Positions 1 to 7,281 of a stretch of DNA of 18,010 nt are shown piece by piece. The notes under the pieces were generated by a model, which was not told the DNA's origin, ran no database searches, and saw only the letters and a program-made list of their open reading frames with translations. This DNA is from Bacteroidales bacterium UBA1219. Its GTDB lineage: Bacteria; Bacteroidota; Bacteroidia; Bacteroidales; P3. The translations under genes and the position numbers were made by a program. The first letter of the stretch is position 1. Every line of letters begins with the position of its first letter. The DNA lies in contig DBXF01000066.1 of NCBI GenBank assembly GCA_002309295.1, positions 1,723-19,732 of the forward strand. Direction: 5' to 3'.

Positions 1-915
1 GGTATAAAGAAAAAAATATTCTACTGGACCCTCGACTTCGGTACAGAATACGAACTTCAAAACAACTCGTGGCTGTACAACCTCAAATGGAAACTCGCCG
101 ACCGCATCACTTACGGTGCAATACGCGAAATTTTTGGTGGCGAATGCATGAAAGTGGTTTCGGGCGGAGCTGCCATACAGCCTCGTCTGGCACGTTTCTT
201 CACCTGCGTGGGACTGCGTTTGCACGAAGGCTACGGCCTTACCGAGACAGCACCAGTGATAGCCGTTACCACCAACGACATCAACGGCATAAAATTCGGC
301 ACCGCCGGTCCTCCGCTGCGCGGCATCGAAGTTAAGATAGACCCCGAAACAAAAGAGATTATCTGCCGCGGCAAGAGCGTAATGCTAGGATACTACAAAG
401 AACCCGAACTCACCGCCGAGGTCATCGACAAGGACGGCTGGTTCCACACCGGCGACACCGGATTGATAGAACCCGAAGGACAGGTGCGTATCACCGGACG
501 TATAAAGAGCGTTTTCAAGACCTCGATGGGCAAATTTGTCAATCCAGAAGTTATCGAAGAGAAATTCAAAGAATCGCCCTTCGTGCTCGATATGATGGTA
601 GTTGGCGAAGGCCAGAAATTCGCCGCAGCACTTATTGCCCCCGATTTCGAATTCCTGCGCGACTGGCAGAAACGCCACGGCATCAACTGCGCAACACCGC
701 AGGAGATGATCGAGGACAAACAAACCCTCGAACGCTATAAGAAGGTAATGGAAAAATACAACAAATTCTTCGGCGAGACAGAGCAGGTGAAGCGTTTCAA
801 GCTTGTGGCCGACACATGGAGCGAGGCCAACGGTATGCTCACCCCCACCCTGAAGATAAAACGCCGCAAAGTGATGAGCCGTTACCAAAACGAGATAGAA
901 GAACTTTTCAAGTAA
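1..915 (+). CDS. Long-chain acyl-CoA synthetase (AMP-binding), 5'-truncated by window edge
   Basis: The frame is open from base 1 to the TAA at 913-915 (304 residues seen), so the ATG at 148 is internal and the N-terminal half lies outside the window. The family activates fatty acids with ATP to acyl-AMP and then acyl-CoA, usually at the inner face of the cytoplasmic membrane. Seen motifs: YGLTET at visible residues 78-83 (AMP-binding motif), GWFHTGDTG ending at residue 154 (the ribose-binding Asp is D152), TGRIK around residues 165-169 at the hinge, and LTPTLKIKRRKV near the C-terminus, the usual end motif of FadD15-type long-chain ligases. The full family length is about 600 residues, so roughly half is missing. 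The downstream four-helix-bundle gene starts 36 bp later and is probably cotranscribed. Chain-length specificity cannot be told from this half. Confidence 0.93.
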   Translation, partial: GIKKKIFYWTLDFGTEYELQNNSWLYNLKWKLADRITYGAIREIFGGECMKVVSGGAAIQPRLARFFTCVGLRLHEGYGLTETAPVIAVTTNDINGIKFGTAGPPLRGIEVKIDPETKEIICRGKSVMLGYYKEPELTAEVIDKDGWFHTGDTGLIEPEGQVRITGRIKSVFKTSMGKFVNPEVIEEKFKESPFVLDMMVVGEGQKFAAALIAPDFEFLRDWQKRHGINCATPQEMIEDKQTLERYKKVMEKYNKFFGETEQVKRFKLVADTWSEANGMLTPTLKIKRRKVMSRYQNEIEELFK

Positions 916-951
916 ATAACTAAATCAAATAATAAATAAAACAACTTCACT

Positions 952-1422
952 ATGGAATCAAACGAACGTACCACAAGCTTTTACCGCTTCGAAGACCTGC
1001 GTATCTACGGCAAAGCTATAGATTACAGCCAATGGGTGCTGACAACCCTTAAAGAAGCCTCATCCAAAGCTGAAAAAGAACTGGCAAAATGCTTCTGCAA
1101 CTCGGCATTTGCCATCGGACTGAACATCGCCGAAGGCTCTTCGCGCAACAAAGCCCAGTTCGAACACTACCTCAAAATATCGAAAACCGCAATCCGCGAA
1201 TGCGTGGTGTTCACCGAAATAGCGTCCAAAACCGGCATGCTCACCGAAGAAGGCTACGAAGCCTCGCGCAACGCTCTGATGGAACTCACACGTATGATCG
1301 GTGCTCTGATTATATCGCTGCAACACGGCGGCCGCCGCATGAGAGACGACGAGCCACAAACCGATGGCGACAACAACGAGACCACAAACGCCGACATCGA
1401 CGATATCGACACTAACTTCTAA
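952..1422 (+). CDS. Four-helix-bundle protein of the S23 / Avd-like family (TIGR02436 type)
   Basis: A small cytoplasmic helical protein of 156 residues. The core (about residues 10-124) has the family pattern: an N-terminal FEDLRIYGKAIDYS-type helix, the signature NIAEGSSRNKAQFEHYLKIS (58-77), a charged third helix, then a final hydrophobic helix ending near residue 124. The family is named after proteins encoded in 23S rRNA intervening sequences. It is also structurally related to Avd, the accessory protein of diversity-generating retroelements. Most chromosomal members have no proven function. Here it follows the acyl-CoA ligase by 36 bp and precedes a terminator, so it is probably the last gene of that operon. 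The tail after residue 125 is unusual: a short basic patch followed by an acidic, Asn/Asp/Thr-rich low-complexity stretch. Fold assignment is fairly sure; function is unknown. Confidence 0.85.
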   Translation: MESNERTTSFYRFEDLRIYGKAIDYSQWVLTTLKEASSKAEKELAKCFCNSAFAIGLNIAEGSSRNKAQFEHYLKISKTAIRECVVFTEIASKTGMLTEEGYEASRNALMELTRMIGALIISLQHGGRRMRDDEPQTDGDNNETTNADIDDIDTNF

Positions 1423-1440
1423 GAGATATTCCTCTAAACA

Positions 1441-1474
1441 AAAAAGAGCCGCCCTTGGGGGCGGCTTTTTTTTT
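1441..1474. terminator. Intrinsic terminator, probably bidirectional, between convergent genes
   Basis: AGCCGCCC (1447-1454) pairs with GGGCGGCT (1459-1466) around a 4-nt loop. The hairpin is followed by a T run to 1474 and preceded by an A run (1440-1445), so it has a U tract on both strands. It sits 24 bp after the four-helix-bundle stop and 21 bp beyond the stop of the convergent gene at 1496, and can serve both. Confidence 0.88.
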
Positions 1475-1495
1475 ATCCATAGGTGCAGGACGAGG

Positions 1496-4400
1496 CTACC
1501 AGTTTATCTCGTCCCTTACCAAACGCACCGACAAGCCAATATGGCGGTACATCGTGAGATTGAACTCAAGTGAGCTCTGTCCGAACATGAAAAACGAAGC
1601 GCGTTGCGTACCATGAGCGGTGGACGTCCAATAAGCGCCCAAAACTCTTTCGTTGGTGGCTACCCTGCCGTCGCGCGTGCCGGCAAACGGCAAAAACACA
1701 GCGCCACGGTTCTCCAAATCCGTCCATTGAGCCGAAGTATAGATATTGGCAAAATAATTATAGAAGCCGGGCACAAACGACACGCTTGCCGGTTGCAGCC
1801 ATTCGTCGGGCAACAGAACCAGTCCCCTCATACCATCGACAATGGCACAACCCATCTTGCCGTCGGCCATCGGACGTGTGTGGAGCAGATACACCATTTC
1901 TGCCTTGGTGAAAGTACGCCACATACCTGCGTCAAAGAACATATCCAACAGAGGACTGTATATTTGGTTGTAATCGCCCCAGTCGTTGAAGGTATTGGTG
2001 ATATCCAGACTGTCGACGCCATAAACAGTGTCGATTGTATCGAAGCTCGAAGGTGCGCGCCTATAACACGACGTGCCCCAGCCGAACAAGTCTATCCAAC
2101 CTGTGTTGGTGTCGGAAATAAGGCTGTTTGCCACATCGCCTACAGCATCGTATTGATGCCATGCAAATTGAATACTGCCACGCAGGGTATCGCTGTTGGC
2201 AACGACATGCGTTCCGCGTTCGGAGTATTGCAGATTGCCGTGGGCAAAACGAACTTTTTTATCGCGGGCCACCGAGAATTTGCCTGTAACGCCGTTGCCA
2301 AGCGTCGTAAAGACAACCTCGTTGCCATAGCTTATACCATCGTCGTTCATGGCAAAGAAACGGAGGTAGTATTTAGTGCCAGCCTGCAAATTGGTAAGAG
2401 TCTGCCTATACGAATCCGTCCTTGGGGTATGAAGCGGCGAATGGGCCACATTGTCGTAAATGGTAGGATTGGGCGAGGTGCTCCAGCAGAAACCACAAGA
2501 AGTGATATTCACACGTCCTTCGGACACGACAGTGCCGTAAACAGTGGCGCAGTCGTTTATTATGCTATGCAGCGAGTCGGTGGTAACCTTTGGCCTTTCG
2601 GCAAGTATGCGAACCAGACGCACCGAGCGACCTTGGTTGTTGTGGTATCCGTCCACGCTTACTCTGTTGTATTCGAAAGAAAGATAGTTGGTATGCGTGA
2701 TACTGTCGGCAGAAGCCGTCCAATACTGTCCTATAGCACCCACACCGGTAACATTCACGCTGTCGATACGATAGCCTGCAGCCGGCAGGAAAATAGCGCC
2801 ATACGATTCCATATTGGACCACTGGTAGGAGTTGTAAACATTGGTGGAATAGCCGTTGCCATGTCCGGTGATGAAATAAGTTCCTATCGGGTTCGACCAG
2901 CTGTCGGGGAGAAGCACTATTCCGGGCACTCCGCACACTGTGGCATAGCCTCTCTTATTGTCGGCGCCATCACGGTCGTTTATCAGATAGTCCCACTCCT
3001 CTTTGCTCATGGAGAACCATTGTCCCGGCTGGTTGCCGCCGTTCAATATTGCGTTGAAAGTGCCCCAGTCGTAGTTGGTACCCGACATATTATTGTTGCC
3101 GTTGTCGTAGGCGGGACGCGAGGTGGTGTTCAGATATGGCTCACGTCCGTTGTATCCAGATGTCCCCCATCCGAAGAGGTCTATCCAAGCTGTGGTGGTG
3201 TCGGAAATGGTGGAGTTTATGGCCGCACCCACTGTGTCGTATTGGTTGGGGGCGAAACGCCATGTGCCTTGGGCGGTACTGTCGGAGGTTGCATGGCGTC
3301 CCGAGGCGGAATATTGCAGGTTGCCCGTGGAAAAGCCTATGGCTCTCAGCGGCGACACCGAGAATTCGGGATTCACGGTGTTTATCGTTATCATATTGCC
3401 ATATCCTACGCCGAAAGCATTGGTAGCAAAAGCACGTACATAATATACAGTTCCCGGTGAGAGTTGTCTTACAGTCTGGTTGAAAGTGCCTGTACCGCTA
3501 CCCACCTGCACCACACTGTCCGAAACCGTAGGATTGGGGAAGGTGCTCCAACAGAAACCCCTCGAAATAACGGCCGAGCCGCCGTCGAAGAATACATTGC
3601 CGTAGAATGTGGCTGTGGTTGTCGTTATATGATTCACGCTGTCGGTGTTAAGCGAGGGTGTGCCCAAGGTGGAGAACGTCACCGTCTGTCCGTAGCCTGT
3701 TCCGAGGGAACTCGTGGCATAGGCGCGCATATAATAAGTTGTGCCCATTCTTAAGGTGTTCACGTTGCTCGAGAAAGCCCCGATTGTCGTGGTAAGGTCG
3801 GTGGTGTGACTGCCGCCGACAACGGGATCGGGCAGGGTGTCCCAGCAGAAACCGCGAACGGTAACCGTGGCATCGCCGTGCGAAAGAAGGCTGCCGCTGA
3901 AAGTAGCCGTAGTGTCGAGGAACACGGAAACCGGGTCGGTGGACAATACGGGCAACTGCTGCGTGGTAAACGTCTCTTGGTTGCCGTAACCTGTTCCGAC
4001 AACATTGGTGGCGTAGGCACGTACATAATAAGTGGTGCCTGTAACAAGTCCTGTGATATGACTTACAAAAGCACCGGAGCCGTTGCTGTCGGTAGTGAAG
4101 TTATCGGCAATGGTAGGATTCGGCGAAGTACCCCAGCACACGCCCCGTGCCGTTACAGCCGCGCCGCCGTCGCGGGTTACATTGCCGCCGCTTATCGCCG
4201 TATCAACACCCACATTGGTAACCTGAGAAGTGGTTACCGTGGGCACCACTGGCGTGGTAAACGAGAACTGGTTGCCGTACGAAGTGCCGGCGGTATTGGT
4301 GGCATAGGCACGTATATAATATGTAGTGCCTGGCGTAAGACCTGTTGCTATGCTTGTAAACGAGCCGTTGCCGACGCCGTCGGTAGTATGATTGCCGTAC

Positions 4401-5212
4401 ACAGTCGGGTTCTGCGTAGTGTTCCAGCACACGCCGCGTTGGAACACCACAGCGCCGCCGTCGGAAACTATCTGGCCACCGCAACGTGCTATGGTGCCTG
4501 TTACGGAATCCACGGCAATGGTGGTAACGGTGGGCTTTTCGGCAAATTCGAGCATCAGCAATTCGTTGGCGCTCTGGACCTGGCTACGTATGTTGCTCCC
4601 TAGGGTGTCGGTGCCATTGATAACATAGCCGGTGTAGCGCATAAAATCGCCTATCTCGAAATGTTCACGGCTTATAAGTTTCTCCTTATTGGCGAAAATC
4701 AGTCCGCAGTCGGTTATGGAGTTGGACTCGCCCGACGACTGGTTGATGAGTTTCAACGATCTGTGTCCTTGCTGTGTGGTGGCCACAAGCATATACAGCT
4801 GCGGCTCGCGCAGGGTGACACGAAAAGCATGACGGCCTGCCGACAGAGATTGGCTGTGTTTGACAATGCAGCGTCCGCTGAGGTCGAAAACCTGCAAAAG
4901 GACATCCTCTTTTTGCGGCATTTGTACTGCAACCATAGTGCTGCCCCCGAAGGGATTGGGGTAGCTTTCGAGAGTGGGGAACTCCTCCCCTGCCTCCTCG
5001 ATGCCTACCGTCGGTGTGAGCATCAGAATGGTGTCGGGATAAACCAAGGTCTCGGTCCAACCGCGCGTGAGGTTCTCGGCTTTCACACAGCTTAGTTGCA
5101 CATACGTGCCGTTGAGGTCGGTCCCGACAAAGCCTATGCTTATAGAGTTGTTCTGAGCCATGCTCAAGCATGCTACCAAAACAAATGCAAACAAAGAAAG
5201 TAATCTCTTCAT
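1496..5212 (-). CDS. Large exported multidomain protein: N-terminal T9SS-tail-like domain, five Fn3-like repeats, two CLec/FGE-like domains
   Basis: 1238 residues, starting at ATG 5212. Residues 1-19 form a signal peptide. It may be cut by signal peptidase I after SMA (before Q20); an LVAC lipobox at 12-15 also makes a lipoprotein possible. Residues about 83-158 resemble a T9SS sorting (Por_Secre_tail) domain: YPNPF, VFDLSGR, then LKL. Fn3-like repeats lie near 226-321, 324-418, 421-516, 519-613 and 874-971, sharing RGxCW, PNPT and GTxYYxRAYATN motifs. Two homologous CLec-type domains lie near 616-868 and 977-1233, sharing GNLQYS, WIDLFGWGTS, an LLPD motif, YWT and a closing SVRLVR. This is the architecture of Bacteroidales surface proteins, including DGR targets. 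The ligand is unknown; a surface binding role is inferred. The gene stands alone, divergent from the crotonase operon. No T9SS signal is seen at the true C-terminus. Confidence 0.88.
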   Translation of the reverse strand: MKRLLSLFAFVLVACLSMAQNNSISIGFVGTDLNGTYVQLSCVKAENLTRGWTETLVYPDTILMLTPTVGIEEAGEEFPTLESYPNPFGGSTMVAVQMPQKEDVLLQVFDLSGRCIVKHSQSLSAGRHAFRVTLREPQLYMLVATTQQGHRSLKLINQSSGESNSITDCGLIFANKEKLISREHFEIGDFMRYTGYVINGTDTLGSNIRSQVQSANELLMLEFAEKPTVTTIAVDSVTGTIARCGGQIVSDGGAVVFQRGVCWNTTQNPTVYGNHTTDGVGNGSFTSIATGLTPGTTYYIRAYATNTAGTSYGNQFSFTTPVVPTVTTSQVTNVGVDTAISGGNVTRDGGAAVTARGVCWGTSPNPTIADNFTTDSNGSGAFVSHITGLVTGTTYYVRAYATNVVGTGYGNQETFTTQQLPVLSTDPVSVFLDTTATFSGSLLSHGDATVTVRGFCWDTLPDPVVGGSHTTDLTTTIGAFSSNVNTLRMGTTYYMRAYATSSLGTGYGQTVTFSTLGTPSLNTDSVNHITTTTATFYGNVFFDGGSAVISRGFCWSTFPNPTVSDSVVQVGSGTGTFNQTVRQLSPGTVYYVRAFATNAFGVGYGNMITINTVNPEFSVSPLRAIGFSTGNLQYSASGRHATSDSTAQGTWRFAPNQYDTVGAAINSTISDTTTAWIDLFGWGTSGYNGREPYLNTTSRPAYDNGNNNMSGTNYDWGTFNAILNGGNQPGQWFSMSKEEWDYLINDRDGADNKRGYATVCGVPGIVLLPDSWSNPIGTYFITGHGNGYSTNVYNSYQWSNMESYGAIFLPAAGYRIDSVNVTGVGAIGQYWTASADSITHTNYLSFEYNRVSVDGYHNNQGRSVRLVRILAERPKVTTDSLHSIINDCATVYGTVVSEGRVNITSCGFCWSTSPNPTIYDNVAHSPLHTPRTDSYRQTLTNLQAGTKYYLRFFAMNDDGISYGNEVVFTTLGNGVTGKFSVARDKKVRFAHGNLQYSERGTHVVANSDTLRGSIQFAWHQYDAVGDVANSLISDTNTGWIDLFGWGTSCYRRAPSSFDTIDTVYGVDSLDITNTFNDWGDYNQIYSPLLDMFFDAGMWRTFTKAEMVYLLHTRPMADGKMGCAIVDGMRGLVLLPDEWLQPASVSFVPGFYNYFANIYTSAQWTDLENRGAVFLPFAGTRDGRVATNERVLGAYWTSTAHGTQRASFFMFGQSSLEFNLTMYRHIGLSVRLVRDEINW
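1514..2284 (-). other. Second CLec-like domain (diverged copy of 2609-3367)
   Basis: Residues about 977-1233 align along their length with residues 616-868 (3367-2609). Shared blocks are GNLQYS, QYDxVG, a serine/threonine-rich turn, WIDLFGWGTS, a DWG block, an LLPD block, GAxFLPxAG, YWT and SVRLVR. The first copy ends in the usual NNQGRSVRLV; in the second this is HIGLSVRLV. The copy is thus an internal duplication with its own preceding Fn3 repeat. Confidence 0.75.
3374..4537 (-). repeat. Four consecutive Fn3-like protein repeats
   Basis: Repeats of about 95 residues occupy roughly 4537-4250, 4243-3959, 3952-3665 and 3658-3374 on the minus strand. Each has a central RGVCW/RGFCW motif and ends in GTTYYIRAYATN-like text followed by a YGN and FTT strand. 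A fifth copy lies at about 2593-2300, between the two CLec domains. They are clearly related at protein level but diverged at DNA level, so the expansion is not recent. Confidence 0.8.
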
Positions 5213-5314
5213 ATTATTAATTTTTAGCGTGTTTCTTACTTATTACGTCATTATTTTTTAGAAAAGGCTCATTGCCAATACTTTGGAGCAAAGAACAGCC
5301 TTATCCCAAAAGTG

Positions 5315-5322
5315 CAAATATA
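5315..5322 (-). promoter_or_regulatory. -7 element for the CLec protein gene
   Basis: CAAATATA on the plus strand reads TATATTTG on the minus strand, matching the Bacteroidota -7 consensus TAnnTTTG. Transcription would start near 5308, giving a leader of about 95 nt before the ATG at 5212. No good TTTG is seen 19-21 bp upstream, so the call rests on the -7 element and its position. Confidence 0.5.
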
Positions 5323-5436
5323 CGAAAAAAAAATGACATTATATAGTATTATAGTATTTTCGTCGAGTTGTAATGTTAAATAATCCATTCTTTTATTGCC
5401 GTTGAAAAAATATCACAAAAAATAAAAATAAAATCG

Positions 5437-5444
5437 TATATTTG
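5437..5444 (+). promoter_or_regulatory. -7 element for the crotonase-hbd operon
   Basis: TATATTTG matches TAnnTTTG and would start transcription near 5450, about 75 nt before the ATG at 5527. A -33 TTTG at the proper spacing is not evident; the sequence there is A-rich. Confidence 0.5.
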
Positions 5445-5526
5445 CATTGCAATTCGTCAAACATATTATATGCAAATTGCACAAACACAGTAAAATAAAG
5501 ATAAAACAGATAAAAAAACATTATTT

Positions 5527-6306
5527 ATGGAATACAATTATCTGAAAATAAACAACATAGACAACATCTGCACGGTAGCCATCTCGGCTCCCAAGTCGCT
5601 CAACGCTCTCAACTCCACGATACTCAACGAGTTGAACTGCTTTTTGGACAGCCTCGACACTACAGCCACACGGGTGCTTATCATCACCGGCGACGGTGAG
5701 AAATCGTTCGTGGCAGGCGCCGACATCTCGGAGATGAGCAACCTAAACGAGAAAGAGGGCTTCGACTTCGGCAAACGCGGCGCCGACGTGTTCCGAAAAA
5801 TCGAGGTGCTGCCTATCCCTGTCATCGCTGCAGTGAACGGCTTCGCCCTCGGCGGCGGCTGTGAACTGGCCATGGCCTGCGACATTCGCATCGCCTCCAG
5901 CAACGCCAAATTCGGCCAACCCGAAGTGGGACTGGGCATCATACCCGGCTTTTCGGGCACCTGCCGTCTGGCACGCATCGTGGGAATGGGCATCGCCAAA
6001 GAGATGATTTACACCGGCAAGGCCATCCGTGCCGAAGAGGCTCTGCGCATAGGTCTTGTAAACGCCGTCTATCCGCAGGAGGAACTGATGGACCAGGCAA
6101 TGGCTATGGCCAAGAAAATCGCCGCCAACGCCCCCATAGCAGTGCGTTACGCCAAGGTGTGCATCAACTGGGAGTACGACCTGCCCGCCGGCAAAGCCAT
6201 CGCTTTTGAGAGCACCATGTTCGGCAAGTGCTTCGCCACCAAGGACCAGAAAGAGGGCATGGACGCGTTCCTCAACAAACGTCAGGCCGAATTTAAAAAC
6301 GAATAA
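5527..6306 (+). CDS. Enoyl-CoA hydratase / 3-hydroxybutyryl-CoA dehydratase (crotonase family)
   Basis: 259 residues, the normal family length. The enzyme adds water reversibly to trans-2-enoyl-CoA (crotonyl-CoA to 3-hydroxybutyryl-CoA) in the cytosol. Seen motifs: AGADISEM (63-70), forming one side of the oxyanion hole, and GGGCELA (109-115), carrying E113. FGQPEVGLGIIPGFSGT (129-145) carries E133. E113 and E133 match the two catalytic glutamates of rat mitochondrial enoyl-CoA hydratase (Glu144 and Glu164). This supports a true hydratase rather than an isomerase with only one. The usual GGTQRL is GTCRL here. The ATG at 5527 follows an A-rich leader. The gene is 33 bp upstream of the hbd-like gene, and the two catalyse consecutive steps. 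It could serve butyrate-type synthesis or fatty-acid oxidation. Confidence 0.92.
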   Translation: MEYNYLKINNIDNICTVAISAPKSLNALNSTILNELNCFLDSLDTTATRVLIITGDGEKSFVAGADISEMSNLNEKEGFDFGKRGADVFRKIEVLPIPVIAAVNGFALGGGCELAMACDIRIASSNAKFGQPEVGLGIIPGFSGTCRLARIVGMGIAKEMIYTGKAIRAEEALRIGLVNAVYPQEELMDQAMAMAKKIAANAPIAVRYAKVCINWEYDLPAGKAIAFESTMFGKCFATKDQKEGMDAFLNKRQAEFKNE

Positions 6307-6339
6307 ACATTATTTCTAACCCTTTAAAATACATTTATC

Positions 6340-7176
6340 ATGAAAATATGTGTTATAGGAACCGGCACAATGGCCAAAGGCATAGTGAAAGCCTTCGCCG
6401 TTAAGATGCCCATTGTTATGAAAAGCCGCACACAGGCTAGTCTGGACAAAGCTATGGCTTCCATCGCCAAAGGTTATGGCAAGCTCGTGGAAAAAGGCAA
6501 AATGACTCAGGAGGCTGTCGACGCCATTCTGAAAAACATCACCACCACCACCGACTACGCCACTTTCGCCGACGCCGACCTCGTTATCGAAGCCGCCGTT
6601 GAAGATATGCAGCTCAAGAAAGATGTTTTCGGCGAACTGGACAAAATCTGCAAACCCGAGACCATCTTCGCAACCAACTCCTCGTCGCTGTCCATCACCG
6701 AGATAGCCGCCTGCACCAGCCGTCCCGCACAGTTCATCGGCATGCACTTCTTCAACCCCGCCGACCGCATGGCTTTGGTTGAAGTAATCAAAGGCCAGCT
6801 CACCAGCGAAGAGGTTACCAAATGCATCGTCGACCTTGCCACTTCTATCGGCAAACAGCCCGTGGAGGTGAAGGAAGCTCCCGGTTTCGTGGTGAACCGC
6901 ATCCTTATCCCCATGATCAACGAAGCTGTCGGAATCCTTGCCGACGGTATCGCCTCCGCCGAGGACATCGACAAATGCATGATGCTTGGCGCCAACCACC
7001 CGATGGGACCTCTGGCTCTGGCCGACCTTATCGGCAACGACGTGAACCTCGCCATCATGGAAGTGCTCTACAAAGAGTTCGGCGATCCCAAATACCGTCC
7101 TCACCCGCTGCTCCGCAAAATGGTGCGCGCAGGTCTGCTCGGACGCAAAACCGGCGAAGGTTTCTACAAATATTGA
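6340..7176 (+). CDS. hbd: 3-hydroxybutyryl-CoA dehydrogenase, probably NADP(H)-preferring
   Basis: 278 residues, close to clostridial Hbd. It interconverts acetoacetyl-CoA and (S)-3-hydroxybutyryl-CoA. The Rossmann motif GTGTMAKG (7-14) is followed by the catalytic block SSLS (115-118), GMHFFNP with H136, E148 and N186. The H-to-E spacing of 12 and H-to-N spacing of 50 equal those of human HADH (His158, Glu170, Asn208). At the end of the second beta strand, where NAD enzymes carry an aspartate (VLRD in C. acetobutylicum), this protein reads MKSRT, putting R30 in that place. This favours NADP(H) and is an inference from alignment by eye. The C-terminal domain ends in GLLGRKTGEGFYKY, typical of the family. 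The gene is followed by a terminator, so the operon seems to contain only this gene and the crotonase. Confidence 0.93.
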   Translation: MKICVIGTGTMAKGIVKAFAVKMPIVMKSRTQASLDKAMASIAKGYGKLVEKGKMTQEAVDAILKNITTTTDYATFADADLVIEAAVEDMQLKKDVFGELDKICKPETIFATNSSSLSITEIAACTSRPAQFIGMHFFNPADRMALVEVIKGQLTSEEVTKCIVDLATSIGKQPVEVKEAPGFVVNRILIPMINEAVGILADGIASAEDIDKCMMLGANHPMGPLALADLIGNDVNLAIMEVLYKEFGDPKYRPHPLLRKMVRAGLLGRKTGEGFYKY

Positions 7177-7195
7177 TTCGAAAACACCTTTTGTT

Positions 7196-7233
7196 AAAAG
7201 CTTCCGCACACTATGAGTGCGGAAGTTTTTTAT
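7196..7233 (+). terminator. Intrinsic terminator of the crotonase-hbd operon
   Basis: CTTCCGCAC (7201-7209) pairs perfectly with GTGCGGAAG (7217-7225) around a 7-nt loop, followed by TTTTTTATT. It starts about 20 bp after the hbd stop. Confidence 0.93.
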
Positions 7234-7250
7234 TGTCTGCCGAATTTCAT

Positions 7251-7281
7251 TTTGTCATTTGAAATAAAGTTCGTAAATTTG
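7251..7281 (+). promoter_or_regulatory. Bacteroidota-type promoter for the DUF3298 lipoprotein
   Basis: TTTG at 7251-7254, then exactly 19 nt, then TAAATTTG at 7274-7281. Transcription would start near 7288, leaving a leader of only about 18 nt. The promoter lies downstream of the in-frame ATG at 7213, so it also decides the gene start: translation must begin at 7306. Confidence 0.82.

Larger units (their letters stand above)
5213..5526. promoter_or_regulatory. AT-rich divergent intergenic region
   Basis: 314 bases separate the CLec protein gene (minus) from the crotonase gene (plus). The stretch is strongly AT-rich. It holds one TAnnTTTG element for each direction and a perfect tandem octamer TATAGTAT at 5342-5349 and 5350-5357. 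The octamer lies close to where the minus-strand -33 contact would fall. I see no ORF, RNA gene or terminator here. Confidence 0.7.

Noticed and set aside
1604..3460. Long plus-strand open frame (618 codons) antisense to the CLec protein gene
   Set aside because: Its peptide has no signal, domain or family pattern. The minus-strand frame has a signal peptide, repeats and recognised domains. It is a shadow produced by codon bias.
952..5212. A complete diversity-generating retroelement
   Set aside because: No reverse transcriptase and no template repeat are visible in 18 kb. Only an Avd-like protein and CLec domains are present, so this is kept as a hypothesis, not annotated.
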